Origin: Streptomyces sp. NBC_00377
GTDB taxonomy: Bacteria; Actinomycetota; Actinomycetes; Streptomycetales; Streptomycetaceae
Length of the DNA stretch: 64,000 nt
Assembly: GCF_036075115.1 (NCBI RefSeq)
Contig: NZ_CP107958.1
Span: 4,154,001-4,218,000 of the forward strand
Direction: 5' to 3'
Shown here: positions 8,546-18,087 of the stretch, in pieces
Numbering within the stretch: the stretch's first letter is position 1
How the letters are laid out: every line of letters begins with the position of its first letter
Made by a program: the position numbers and the translations under genes
The notes under the pieces: model-generated
Databases searched by the model: none
The model's input: only the letters and a program-made list of their open reading frames with translations
What the model was told of the DNA's origin: nothing

Positions 8546-11500
8546 GTGGCCCGCCGTATCCCCGCCCGTGCCGTCGTCGCCGCCCTCGCGGTCCTCGCCG
8601 CGACCACCGGCCCCCTCCCGGGCGCCACCCCGGCCGCCGCCGACGGCAACACCGGCGCCCCCCTCACTGCGGAGAAGGTCTTCCAGTCGGACCGCTACGT
8701 CCCGCGCCGGGACCTCACGCAATCCGCCGGCCCGAGCGGCTATCTGCACGCCAGGGAAGGCCGTACCGGCTTGCTGTGGACGTCGTACGACACCGGTACG
8801 ACGACCGAGCTGGGCGCCCTGTCCCAGGCGGCGATCCCCGGGTATCTCGGATCGTTCTCCGACATCGTGACCGACGTCGTCTCGCGCACCGAGAAGGTCG
8901 TCCTCAAAGACATGGCCGCCGGCACCAGCACGGACGTCGCGATCACCCACGGCACGTACTGGGCCACCCACGGCGCCCATGTGCTGACCCAGGCGCGGGA
9001 CGCCGACGGCAACCGGGTGCTCTGGCTGTACGGCGGCGGCGCACCGGCCGACGGCACCCTCGTCCACGGCTGGCCGACCGGCATCACCGCCAACTTCACC
9101 GTCCTGGGCGGCGACAGCGGCACGGCCGTCGTCAGCTACGCCCTCGGCAGCGCGCGTCACCTGGCGCTGGTCGACCTGGCCGCCGCCGAGGTCACCGCCG
9201 ACGTGACGGTGGCCGCCGCGCCGACCACCGTCGCCCTGAGCGCCGACCGGCTGGTCTGGTACGCGTACGGCGCCACGGCGCACGTCCTGGACCGGGCCGA
9301 CCTGTCCGCCCCCGGGACGACGGTCACGCTGCCCGGCACCGAGGGCACCCCGCAGCTGGGCATCGCCGGCCGCTGGCTGGTGGTGGCCCGTTCCGTGCCG
9401 CCGCAGCCCGGCAACCTCGTGGACAAGTCCGGTGAGCCGCTCACCGCCGTGCCCCTCGCGGGCGGCGACGCGGTCACCCTCCTGCGGCACGCGGGCACCT
9501 CGCTCACACCGGCCCCGGACGGCGGGCTGCTCGCCGTGGGCGGCGCGGATTCCGGGCACTGGGCGGTGCGCAGGGTCACCGACACGGGCGCGGACACGCC
9601 GGCCCTGACCGAGGTGACCGCCGTACCGCCGGTCGCCGCCAGGATCGACCACCTCTCCGTGCAGAACGGCACCCTGGCCACCGACGAGGCCGACAGCGGC
9701 TTCATGGGCGCCTACTACAGCCGCCCGGTCTCCGCCGACGGAACACCGGGCGCGCCGGCCTGGCGGTCCTGGAAGTACCAGCAGGCCGGCCCGTACGCCA
9801 CCGGTGACGGCCGCGCGGTGGAATTCGTCGCCGACGGCGACCCCAACACCGGATCCCACGTCGGTTCCATCGACCGCTCCGACACCGCCGGCTACTTCTA
9901 CTTCCCCTCGGCCTCCGGCAGCGTTCTGGACATCACCGGCCGTTACGCCATCGTCAACGGCACCTCCCCCGCCCGGCAGTACGTGGGCGACCTCGGCGTG
10001 TACACCGACCTCCAGCCCGTCGTGACGCGTCCCGTCACGGCCGCCTCCGTGTGGGGGACCGAGCTGTGGACGCCGGGTACCACGGCCGGCACGGTCACCG
10101 CGAAGGACCTGAAGACCGGCAGGGCGACCGCCACCGTGAGCACCGGCGCCCCCTGCGTCCCCCAGGAGCTCCAGGTCGTGGGCCGCTGGATCTACTGGTC
10201 GTGCGGCGCCACCGCCGCGGCGGGCGTCTTCGACCGCACGGCGAAGAAGAACATCACCGTCCCGTCCGGCGAGGCCCTCCTCGGCGACGGCTACCTCGTA
10301 CGCCACGACACCGCGGCCGGTGCCCTCCTGCTCACCGCCTTCGCCGACGGCACGGCGGCCACCCGGAAGATCGGCGACCTCGCGGCCGGCGACGCGGACC
10401 AGCGCGGGGTCACCTGGACGGTGGACAAGTTCGGCGGGCCCGCGGCCTACGTGGACGCCGACCGTCGCATCCATCTGGTGCCCGGCGGGACCGCCTCCCA
10501 GCCGCTCGGCGTCATCGAGTCCGACGCGACGGACAACACCGCGCAGGACAGCGTGAGCACCACCCCCTGGTGGCAGTGGCGCGGGCTGCTCTCCAAGCCC
10601 GCCGCCTCCTGGACGGCCACACTCACCAGCAAGGCGACGGGCAGGACGGTCCGTACGTTCACCGGCGGCGAGGTGGACGGCACACTCACCGCGCGATGGG
10701 ACATACGCGACCCGGCGGGCGCGCTCGTACCCAACGGCACCTACACCTTCAGGCTCACCGCCCCGCCCGCCGACGGCTCGGGCCCGCCGCTGACCGTCGC
10801 GCGCACCGTGCTCGTGTCCACCGGGGCCGCCGTGCGCCACGACTTCACCAGCAGCGGCTCCCTGGCTCCCGACGGCATCGGCGACGCCCTGACCCTTTCC
10901 TCGTCCGGGGTGATCGGCTACCGGCCGGGCAACGGGGCGGGCGGCTTCAACACGGCGGTCTCAGGACCGGGTTGGCCGTCCACGGTGACACTCGTCCCCT
11001 TCGGCGACCTGAACGGCGACCGCCGCGGCGACATCCTCGTCCGGTTCGCCACCGGTGAGCTGCGCGTCTACCGGACCATGCGAGGGCTGGCGTTCACTCC
11101 CAGCACCCCGCGCCTCTCCCTCGGCACCGGCTGGAACCAGTACGACGTGCTCACCTCGCCCGGCGACGTCACGGGCGACGGCCTCGCGGACCTGTTCGCC
11201 CGCAAGGCGTCCACAGGCGAGGTGTTCCTCTACCGGGGCACGAGCACGGGGAAGCTGGCGGCACGGGTCCGCGTCGGAACGAACTGGTCGCTGTACAAGA
11301 GGATCCTGGGCGCCGGCGACCTCGACGGCGACGGACGCGGCGATCTCCTCGCCCTGGACAGGGCCAACACCCTGTGGCGCTACTCCGGCAACGGCGCCGG
11401 CGGCTTCAGGTCCCGGGTCCAGGTGGCCGCCGGCTGGGGGGCGTCGTACAACGCCGTGGCCGGCGTCGGCGACCTCACGGGCGACGGCAGGGCCGACATC

Positions 11501-11614
11501 ATCGCCCGCGACACCTCGGGCGGGGTGTGGCGCTACTCCGGCAACGGGAAGGGCTCGTTCGGCGCCGGCGTGCGGATCGCCACGGGGTGGGGGACCTACA
11601 AGGGCGTCTTCTGA
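8546..11614 (+). CDS. secreted FG-GAP/VCBS repeat protein
   Basis: GTG 8546 is preferred over ATG 8519 because CTGGAG lies 5 nt upstream; the product is 1022 residues. A signal peptide (ARRIPARAVVAALAVLAATT...AAA) precedes a ~650-residue beta-rich region that reads like a propeller (many GDG, VDK and YLGS turns). Next comes an Ig/FlgD-like module (DIRDPAGALVPNGTYTFRLT, about 715-735). Four FG-GAP calcium-binding repeats end the protein (about 810-1022): DLNGDRRGDILVR, DVTGDGLADLFAR, DLDGDGRGDLLAL and DLTGDGRADIIAR. It is an extracellular Ca2+-binding adhesion or carbohydrate-interaction protein by family. It is convergent with the exopolysaccharide operon, which may be meaningful. Confidence 0.8.
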   Translation: MARRIPARAVVAALAVLAATTGPLPGATPAAADGNTGAPLTAEKVFQSDRYVPRRDLTQSAGPSGYLHAREGRTGLLWTSYDTGTTTELGALSQAAIPGYLGSFSDIVTDVVSRTEKVVLKDMAAGTSTDVAITHGTYWATHGAHVLTQARDADGNRVLWLYGGGAPADGTLVHGWPTGITANFTVLGGDSGTAVVSYALGSARHLALVDLAAAEVTADVTVAAAPTTVALSADRLVWYAYGATAHVLDRADLSAPGTTVTLPGTEGTPQLGIAGRWLVVARSVPPQPGNLVDKSGEPLTAVPLAGGDAVTLLRHAGTSLTPAPDGGLLAVGGADSGHWAVRRVTDTGADTPALTEVTAVPPVAARIDHLSVQNGTLATDEADSGFMGAYYSRPVSADGTPGAPAWRSWKYQQAGPYATGDGRAVEFVADGDPNTGSHVGSIDRSDTAGYFYFPSASGSVLDITGRYAIVNGTSPARQYVGDLGVYTDLQPVVTRPVTAASVWGTELWTPGTTAGTVTAKDLKTGRATATVSTGAPCVPQELQVVGRWIYWSCGATAAAGVFDRTAKKNITVPSGEALLGDGYLVRHDTAAGALLLTAFADGTAATRKIGDLAAGDADQRGVTWTVDKFGGPAAYVDADRRIHLVPGGTASQPLGVIESDATDNTAQDSVSTTPWWQWRGLLSKPAASWTATLTSKATGRTVRTFTGGEVDGTLTARWDIRDPAGALVPNGTYTFRLTAPPADGSGPPLTVARTVLVSTGAAVRHDFTSSGSLAPDGIGDALTLSSSGVIGYRPGNGAGGFNTAVSGPGWPSTVTLVPFGDLNGDRRGDILVRFATGELRVYRTMRGLAFTPSTPRLSLGTGWNQYDVLTSPGDVTGDGLADLFARKASTGEVFLYRGTSTGKLAARVRVGTNWSLYKRILGAGDLDGDGRGDLLALDRANTLWRYSGNGAGGFRSRVQVAAGWGASYNAVAGVGDLTGDGRADIIARDTSGGVWRYSGNGKGSFGAGVRIATGWGTYKGVF

Positions 11615-11721
11615 CGGCACCGCCGCACGACCTGGCAGCACGCACCGCACCACGACGAAGCTCCGGCGGACGCCGGGTGACCTGGCCGGTCACCGCCGTC
11701 GGCCGGAGCTTCCAGGTGCGA

Positions 11722-13098
11722 TCAGGGGCGGCCGAGCGCGCGGTACTCCCAGCCGGCGGCACGCCACTGGACAGGGTCGAGTGCGTGGCGCCCGTCGACG
11801 ATCCGGCGCTGCGCCACGACCGCGCCCATGGCGTGCGGGTCGATCTCCCGGAACTCGGTCCACTCGGTGAGCAGCACCACGACATCCGCCCCGGCGGCGG
11901 CGCCGAGCACGTCCGTGCCGTAGGTGAGGTCCGGGTAGGCGCGCCGGGCGTTCTCGGTGGCCGCCGGGTCGATGACGGTCACCTGGGCGCCGGCCTGGTG
12001 CAGGGTCCGGGCCACGTCCAGCGCCGGAGCGTCCCGGATGTCGTCGGAGTTGGGCTTGAACGCCGCGCCCAGCGCGGTCACCCGGGCGCCGGCCAGGTCT
12101 CCGCCGGCCAGTTCGCGCACCAGGTCCACGGTGCGGGCCCGGCGCCGCTGGTTGATGGCGTCGACCTCGCGCAGGAAGGAGACGGCCTGGCCGACACCCA
12201 GTTCCTCGGCGCGGTGGCTGAAGGCCCTGATGTCCTTGGGCAGGCAGCCGCCGCCGAACCCGAGGCCGGGCTTGAGGAAACGGCCGCCGATCCGGTCGTC
12301 GTAGGCCAGTGCCTCCGCGAGACCTGTGACGTCGGCGCCGGTCGCCTCGCAGACCTCCGCCATGGCGTTGATGTAGGAGATCTTGGTGGCGAGGAAGGAG
12401 TTGGCGGCGACCTTGACCAGTTCGGCGGTGGGCAGGTCGGTGACGACCACCGGGGTGCCCTGGGCGATCACCGGGGCGAAGGCGGCGCGCAACCGCTCCT
12501 CGGCCCACTCCGACGCCGTGCCGAAGACCAGCCGGTCGGGCCGCATGGTGTCGTCCACCGCGTAGCCCTCGCGCAGGAACTCCGGGTTCCAGGCGAGTTC
12601 GACGCCCGTCCCGGCCGGCGCCGTCCGCTGGACGAGGTCCGTCAGCCGGGCGGCGGTGCCCACCGGGACGGTGGACTTGCCCACCACGAGGGTGCGCCGG
12701 CGCAGGTGCTGCGCGAGTTCGCCGACCGCGCTGTCGACGTAGCGCATGTCCGCCGCATGCGAGCCCGGCTGCTGGGGGGTGCCCACGCAGATGAAGTGGA
12801 CGTCGCCGAACTCGCCGGCCTCGGCGAAGCTCGTGGTGAACCGCAGCCGTCCGGTGTCGAGGGCCTTGGCGAGCAGTTCCGGGAGGCCGGGTTCGAAGAA
12901 GGGCACCTCCCCCGAGTTGAGGCGCTCGACCTTGGCCGGGTCGACGTCCACACCGAGGACGTCGAAGCCCAGGACGGCCATGCAGATGGCGTGGGTGGCG
13001 CCGAGGTAGCCGGTGCCTATGACGGTGAGACGGGGAGCGTCTGCGGCGATGCCGTCGCCGTGTGCGTCTGCTCTGTGTGCGGCGTCCGAAGAGGTCAC
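11722..13098 (-). CDS. ugd: UDP-glucose 6-dehydrogenase
   Basis: A 458-residue enzyme oxidising UDP-glucose to UDP-glucuronate with two NAD+. N-terminal Rossmann motif LTVIGTGYLGATHAICMAVL (residues 24-43), then VDVDPAKVERLN, FEPGLPELL, GKSTVPVGTA, ELAWNPEFLREGYAVDD and the catalytic-cysteine motif GFGGGCLPKDIRAF. The C-terminal domain has ALGAAFKPNSDDIRDAPAL. Length and motifs are standard. GTG 13098 has GGAG 8 nt upstream. It is the last gene of the minus-strand polysaccharide operon, 139 bp after the second beta-helix gene, and would supply the uronic acid precursor to the synthase at 16459-17751. Confidence 0.93.
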   Translation of the reverse strand: MTSSDAAHRADAHGDGIAADAPRLTVIGTGYLGATHAICMAVLGFDVLGVDVDPAKVERLNSGEVPFFEPGLPELLAKALDTGRLRFTTSFAEAGEFGDVHFICVGTPQQPGSHAADMRYVDSAVGELAQHLRRRTLVVGKSTVPVGTAARLTDLVQRTAPAGTGVELAWNPEFLREGYAVDDTMRPDRLVFGTASEWAEERLRAAFAPVIAQGTPVVVTDLPTAELVKVAANSFLATKISYINAMAEVCEATGADVTGLAEALAYDDRIGGRFLKPGLGFGGGCLPKDIRAFSHRAEELGVGQAVSFLREVDAINQRRRARTVDLVRELAGGDLAGARVTALGAAFKPNSDDIRDAPALDVARTLHQAGAQVTVIDPAATENARRAYPDLTYGTDVLGAAAGADVVVLLTEWTEFREIDPHAMGAVVAQRRIVDGRHALDPVQWRAAGWEYRALGRP

Positions 13099-13237
13099 GG
13101 TGGTCTCCAGGGGGTGTGTCCGGGCGTGTTCGCCCGCCGCACGAGCCGGGGGCGGCCTGCGGGAGCGGAGAAACAGGGATGCGGTCGAGCGGGATGCGGT
13201 CGAGCGGGAAGCGAGGAAGCGGGGGAAGCGGGTGTGG

Positions 13238-14449
13238 TCAGGAGGTGCAGGTGACGTTGGCCAGGCCGTCGGCCGCGTCGTTCGCCTTGTTGTCGCAGGT
13301 GACTTTGTTGCCGTCGGACGTGAGGTGGAAGCCGTAGCCGGGCCCGTCCACGTTCGCGGTGTTGCCGCGGAAGGTGTTGCCGGTGCCCCATCCGTTGACG
13401 ATCTGGTGGGTCTGGAAGCCGTCCTGCGGGGAGTGGCTCCCGGTGTTGCCCTGCAACAGCCAGCCGTTGCCCTTCACGTCGACCCAGGAGTCGTTGTTGT
13501 GGGAGGTGCTCAGCTTCGATCCGTCGAAGGTGTTGCCGATGACCTTGCCGTCGCTGGTGCCCTCCTTGATGTCGATGGACTCGGCGGTGGTGTCGCTGAT
13601 GTGGTTGCCGAGCACGACGTTGCGGTCGCTGGTGTCCGTCTTGCAGTTGGTCACGGTGCACCAGTTCGACTTGGCGGTGCCGATGTAGATGCCCTCGCCG
13701 TACTTCTCGCGACGCAGCCCGGTGGTGCGGACCGTGTTGCCCCGGATCATGTTGTCCGAGCTGAAGTCGCGCAGGTGGATGGCCTCGTCGCCGATCTGTT
13801 CGACGGTGAGGCCCTGGATGACGGTGCCCACCACACCGTCCGCCATCACGCCCTTCTGCGCGTCGCGGACGGTGAAGCCCACCAGCCGCCAGTAGGCGAC
13901 GTGGTTCAGGTGGAAGGCGTAGCCGTCGTCGGTGCCGCCGCCGTCGATGACCGCTCCCGAGCCGCCGCACAGGAAGATCGGCTTCGCTTCGGTACCGGAC
14001 GCCTCGGCGGTGAAGTTGCCCGCGTAGGTGCCGTTGGCCAGGGAGATGCTGTCCCCGGGCTGCGCCTGGGCGAGGGCCTGTTCGAGCGTGGCGGTGGTGC
14101 TCACCTTGACGTTGGACGAAGGACAGGTGACCGCGGAGTCGGGTACCGAGCCGCTGGTGGCCTGCGAGGTCGGGGCCTTGGCGGTGCCCGACCGGGTCGG
14201 CAGGGCCGACGGGCCGGTTTCGTCCGGCGGGACCTCGGTGGCCGAGGCCCTCGGTCCCGCGGTGCTCGCCCCGGCCTTCACCTCCGGTTCCCCTCCGCCG
14301 CCCCCTGCCAGGGCCACGACCAGCGCGGCCAGGGCGAGCAGGAACGCACCCCCGGCCAGCCAGACGGCCGGCTGCCGGAAACGACCGCCCTCAGGAGCGG
14401 GCGGCGGGGCGGGCGGTGGTGTCGACGGCATGGGCGGCGTGGATGACAT
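13238..14449 (-). CDS. membrane-anchored right-handed beta-helix protein
   Basis: ATG 14449 fits a GGAG site; an in-frame TTG at 14458 lacks one. The 403-residue product has a Pro-rich cytoplasmic N-terminus, one membrane anchor (AVWLAGGAFLLALAALVVAL), a Ser/Thr/Pro linker, then a parallel beta-helix opening with LEQALAQAQPGDSISLANGT and PIFLCGGSGAVIDGGG. Repeating rungs such as NTVRTTGLRREKYGEGIYIG, GNHISDTTAESIDIKEG and GNTFRGNTANVDGPG follow. Family members include pectate lyases, alginate epimerases and polysaccharide-processing enzymes. In this operon it may trim or epimerise the uronate polymer at the outer membrane face. Catalytic residues cannot be assigned. Confidence 0.8.
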   Translation of the reverse strand: MSSTPPMPSTPPPAPPPAPEGGRFRQPAVWLAGGAFLLALAALVVALAGGGGGEPEVKAGASTAGPRASATEVPPDETGPSALPTRSGTAKAPTSQATSGSVPDSAVTCPSSNVKVSTTATLEQALAQAQPGDSISLANGTYAGNFTAEASGTEAKPIFLCGGSGAVIDGGGTDDGYAFHLNHVAYWRLVGFTVRDAQKGVMADGVVGTVIQGLTVEQIGDEAIHLRDFSSDNMIRGNTVRTTGLRREKYGEGIYIGTAKSNWCTVTNCKTDTSDRNVVLGNHISDTTAESIDIKEGTSDGKVIGNTFDGSKLSTSHNNDSWVDVKGNGWLLQGNTGSHSPQDGFQTHQIVNGWGTGNTFRGNTANVDGPGYGFHLTSDGNKVTCDNKANDAADGLANVTCTS

Positions 14450-14539
14450 GGGCGGCAACTCCGGTCCGTCCGGTGGTCGGGCAGTCGGCAGAGGGGTCGG
14501 GGGCCGGCCGAGGGGCCGGCGGGGCGTGACGGCCGGAGG

Positions 14540-16462
14540 TCAGCGGGGCGGGCCGCCGGCCTGGGTGGACTGGGGTGTCAGGGCCCGCAGGGTGGTGGTC
14601 TCCCCGTCCTCCCTGGAGAACCAGTCGAGCTGCGGTGTCTGACGGACGGGGACCTCCTTGACGGCCCCGGCCAGCGGCCTCTTGTCCGCGTACGGGTGGA
14701 TGCCCAGGACTCCGCGGCCGCCGTGACGGCGTCCACGGTGGCTCTGGCGCCGGCCCAGCATCGCCGAGACCAGGATGAGCAGCAGCATGCCCGCCCAGAG
14801 CAGCGTCATGGGACTGGCGTAGTGCCGGAACCTGATCCAGAAGGAACTGGTGTCGTGCCAGGCGAAGGTCTGGTTCTGCTTGACGGTGATGCCGCCGTGG
14901 GAGCGCGTGGTGTCCACGGCGCTCGGGCCGACACCCGAGATCACGTTGTACGAGACGAGGGACTTCTCGACCGTCCCGACGAGGCTGATGCCGTGGTTGG
15001 TGCCGTCCTGGATGGTGTTGCCGCGTATCTCGCCGACCGAGTCCCGTACGTAGATGCCGGTGTCGGTGCTTTCGACGATGTTGCCGGTGATCGTCGCGGC
15101 GGTCACACCGTCGCGCACCGAGATGCCCTGCCTCGACTGGCCGACGAGGTGGTTCCCGGTGATGGCGACCTTGGTGGCGTTCTTACGGGCCACGATGCCC
15201 ATGTCGCCGCCCTCGACGCGGTTGTTCTGCACGCCCACGTCCGTGCCGCCGAAGATCTCGATGCCGTAGTGGCCGTTGTCCGTGGCGGTGCTGTCGGACA
15301 CGGAGTTGGAGCCGTAGCTGCTGATGGACTCGCCGGAGGCCGAGGGACCGCTGGCCAGCGGCCGGCCGCTGAGCGTGAAGCCGTTGCCGCCGTTGCCCGA
15401 GGCGGTGGAGCCGCTGATCCTGACCTGTTCGGTGGCCCGGGCCAGCACGAACCCGTCACCGCCGTTGTCCTTGGAGGCCGTCCGCTCGACCACCGCGTTG
15501 GTGACGAACCGGTGGAGCACCACCCCGTGTTCCAGACTCTTCTCCACCGTGCTGTCGCTGATGCTGACGCCGTTGGCACCGGAGATGAACATGCCGTAGG
15601 CGTTGCCGGTGAGGGTGGAGTGCGCGATCTCGGCCGAGACGTAGGAGAGGCTGGGCACCGAGAACCGGGTGTCCGGCGTGGCCAGCGATCCGGAGGGCTG
15701 GGCCACCACGTCGCCGCTGCTCGCGTCGGAGTCCGAGGACGCCTTCGAGTCCTTGATGTTGCCGGTGTCGGGGCGGTCGGTTCCGGTGAGGCTCAGACCG
15801 CCGGTGCGACCGCTCCAGAAGCCGAGGTCGCTGATCTTGGCGTAGGTCATGGAGAACTGGCCGCCGATGGCGCGGATGTAGGCCCGGCCGTCCCGTACGT
15901 CCGTGTCCGGCTTCTTCTTCTTGACGTCCCAGGCGGTGATCCGCATGGGCGCCTGCGGGGTGCCCTCCAGGGTGAGCCGCCCGCCGAAGGACACGATGCT
16001 GACGAAGCCCTTGTTGCTGCTGGCCATCCGCAGGGTCAGCCCGCCGGGGTTGGACAGCTTCAGCTTGGCCCCGGCGTTGAGGTAGAGGTTCTCGGTCAGG
16101 AGATAGGAGCCGTCCGGCTCGCGGACGAAGGTCTGCGGGGCCAGTTCGAGCAGGTCCGAGACGGTGTAGGCGTTGCTGCGCTGGGTCAGGACCAGGGTGT
16201 AGCCGCTGCCGGTGTCCAGCCGGTAGGGCGCCTTCCACTGACCGCCCTTGAGGGGGGCGACGGCGGCGACCGCGCGGACCTGGTCCAGGCGGTGGTCCTC
16301 CGCGGCCACGAGCGCGGTCTCGTTCTCCGCGTCCGTGGCGTTGACCTGCGGTCTGTCGTCGTCGGCGGCGGGGGCGCCGGCGGCGGAGGCGAGGAGCGCA
16401 CCGGCGGCGAGGGTCAGCACGACCGCTGCGCGCGCACCGGTCATGAGGTGATGACGTGTCAT
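14540..16462 (-). CDS. secreted/membrane right-handed beta-helix protein
   Basis: 640 residues from ATG 16462, whose ATGA overlaps the stop of the upstream synthase, so the two are translationally coupled. A signal peptide (VVLTLAAGALLASAAGAPAA) is followed by an all-beta N-terminal region and a long beta-helix (about residues 150-540) with CASH/NosD-type rungs: SDSTATDNGHYGIEIFGGTD, GNHLVGQSRQGISVRDG and GNTIQDGTNHGISLVG. A C-terminal membrane anchor (PMTLLWAGMLLLILVSAML) and a basic cytoplasmic tail close it. The architecture resembles AlgG-like C5-epimerase/scaffold proteins of alginate systems, an inference from context. It could be a lyase instead. Confidence 0.8.
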   Translation of the reverse strand: MTRHHLMTGARAAVVLTLAAGALLASAAGAPAADDDRPQVNATDAENETALVAAEDHRLDQVRAVAAVAPLKGGQWKAPYRLDTGSGYTLVLTQRSNAYTVSDLLELAPQTFVREPDGSYLLTENLYLNAGAKLKLSNPGGLTLRMASSNKGFVSIVSFGGRLTLEGTPQAPMRITAWDVKKKKPDTDVRDGRAYIRAIGGQFSMTYAKISDLGFWSGRTGGLSLTGTDRPDTGNIKDSKASSDSDASSGDVVAQPSGSLATPDTRFSVPSLSYVSAEIAHSTLTGNAYGMFISGANGVSISDSTVEKSLEHGVVLHRFVTNAVVERTASKDNGGDGFVLARATEQVRISGSTASGNGGNGFTLSGRPLASGPSASGESISSYGSNSVSDSTATDNGHYGIEIFGGTDVGVQNNRVEGGDMGIVARKNATKVAITGNHLVGQSRQGISVRDGVTAATITGNIVESTDTGIYVRDSVGEIRGNTIQDGTNHGISLVGTVEKSLVSYNVISGVGPSAVDTTRSHGGITVKQNQTFAWHDTSSFWIRFRHYASPMTLLWAGMLLLILVSAMLGRRQSHRGRRHGGRGVLGIHPYADKRPLAGAVKEVPVRQTPQLDWFSREDGETTTLRALTPQSTQAGGPPR

Positions 16463-17751
16463 GACTGCTGTACCTCCGGCCACGAGCCCGTGGCGGTCCG
16501 GGGCGCGCCGCCGAGGGACGCCGAGTCCTGTCCCTCGCCACCGACGCTGTCGCTGGTGCGGGTCAGCCAGCCCTGCTTGTTCATGGTGACGAAGGCGAAC
16601 AGCTTGATGGGCAGCGAGATCATGATGACGACGAGGGCCAGCACCGGCAGCAGCAACACCTCTTGTGGGTGTCTGCGCAGGTGGGAGTACCCGCGGATAC
16701 CGCGTCCCACGAGCAGCCAGATCAGCACGAGGACGACGCCCCGGCCGGTCATCTCCAGGCGGCTGAAGAGCAGGTACCCGAGCGCCATGCCCATCGTCAC
16801 CGGCGTCAGCAGGATCTGTAGCACGGTGATCTTGGTGACCAGGGGGACCCGCCAGAGCCAGCCCTTGTACACGGCGGTCAGGTAGCAGCGGTAGGAGTTC
16901 CGGCTCCAGCGCACCCGCTGCTTGACGAAGGCACGGAACGACGAGGGGAACATCGATATCGCCCGCGCGGAGGACTGGTGCACGGTCTTGTAGCCCGAAG
17001 CCAGCACCAGCCAGGTCAGCCGTCCGTCGTCGCCGGCGACGCAGCGCCGGCCCAGGAAGAACTCGTTCTCCAGGTTCTCCAGGACGGGCTCGATCGCGCT
17101 CCGCCGGTAGGCGGCCGTACGACCGGACAGACAGGCCACGGCGCCCGCGCGGCCCATGGCCGGCACGTAGTCGTAGTAGCGGAGGTTGACCAGCCAGTCG
17201 GCGACACGCCGCCAGATGCTGGTGGTGCGCTGGTAGACGTTCTGCTGGGTGCCGACTCCGCCGACCGCGGGATCGACGAACGGCATCTGCACGGCGGCCA
17301 GCAGCCCCGGCTCCCAGCGGGTGTCCGAGTCGACCAGCACCACGAGCTCACTCGTCGCGGCGCGGATGCCCACGCCCAGCGCCGACCGCTTGCCGCGGTG
17401 CTCGAACGCCAGCACGCGGACCCGGGGATCCTGCACCTGCGCCAGCCGGCGCAGCACCTCGGTGTCGTCCACGTCCGGGACGATGATGATCTCGGTGGGA
17501 TCCTGGGCGAGCCAGGTGTCCAGGCAGTCCACCAGGATCTCGGCGTCCTCGCGGTACGCCGGGACGACCACGGAGACCGTGGTCCGGTAGTTGTTCACCA
17601 CGGGCTTGGCGAACCGGGAGAGCACCGCCCGATAGAGCCACAGCCCCCAGACGAAGACGCCGGCGATGCCCAGCGGCATCACCTCGCGCCATGATGTCTC
17701 GGCGGTCGCCGTGACTATCCATGACCAGAAATCGTCGAAGAAGCTCGACAC
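16459..17751 (-). CDS. hyaluronan-synthase-like processive GT2 polysaccharide synthase
   Basis: 430 residues from GTG 17751, which has a GGGGGG site 8 nt upstream. One N-terminal membrane segment (VMPLGIAGVFVWGLWLYRAV) precedes a GT-A domain with VSVVVPAYREDAEILVDCL, the DxD-type VDSDTRWEPG, the GDDGRLTWLVL acid and the processivity motif KQRVRWSRNSYR. These match the order in class I hyaluronan synthases (GDDRxLT and QxxRW). Four or so C-terminal membrane helices would form the export channel. It heads the operon and is coupled to the 14540-16462 gene by ATGA overlap. With ugd at the end, a UDP-glucuronate-containing polymer is likely; the second sugar is unknown. Confidence 0.88.
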   Translation of the reverse strand: MSSFFDDFWSWIVTATAETSWREVMPLGIAGVFVWGLWLYRAVLSRFAKPVVNNYRTTVSVVVPAYREDAEILVDCLDTWLAQDPTEIIIVPDVDDTEVLRRLAQVQDPRVRVLAFEHRGKRSALGVGIRAATSELVVLVDSDTRWEPGLLAAVQMPFVDPAVGGVGTQQNVYQRTTSIWRRVADWLVNLRYYDYVPAMGRAGAVACLSGRTAAYRRSAIEPVLENLENEFFLGRRCVAGDDGRLTWLVLASGYKTVHQSSARAISMFPSSFRAFVKQRVRWSRNSYRCYLTAVYKGWLWRVPLVTKITVLQILLTPVTMGMALGYLLFSRLEMTGRGVVLVLIWLLVGRGIRGYSHLRRHPQEVLLLPVLALVVIMISLPIKLFAFVTMNKQGWLTRTSDSVGGEGQDSASLGGAPRTATGSWPEVQQS

Positions 17752-17864
17752 GAACTCGGACCCCCCAGCCGGAGCGGTGCCCAAACAGGTGGGCAAATGT
17801 GCAATGTTCGCGGTCTACACGGGGAAATCTAGGGCCGAAACGATCCCTCTCGACACACGAGCAA

Positions 17865-17900
17865 CACAAAGTTCACCTGTCGCATCCACAAAACGTTCAC
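17865..17900 (-). promoter_or_regulatory. paired direct repeats upstream of the polysaccharide operon
   Basis: On the minus strand GTGAACGTTTTGTG (17887-17900) and GTGAACTTTGTG (17865-17876) are near-identical direct repeats whose starts are about two helical turns apart. They lie 115-150 bp before the synthase start, in a comparatively AT-rich stretch. They look like a tandem activator site. The regulator is unknown. Confidence 0.45.
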
Positions 17901-18087
17901 AGGAGAAAGGCCCCTTCAGCGAACGGCAGACCGCCGCGCCCCGCGCGCGGAGCCGGTGAGCAGCAAACTGACTAGCCGTCACATCGGTTTCCGAGCACCG
18001 CATTTGCACTCTACACAGGGGGTCGTCGACGCTCTCCGCCACCCCTCGCGACCGATCCACCCGCAACCTTCACTGAAGCAAACCCAT

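Noticed and set aside
8168..10840. An 890-codon minus-strand frame opposite the FG-GAP gene
   Set aside because: Composition is Gly/Arg/Val noise without domains, while the plus strand has a signal peptide and four FG-GAP repeats.
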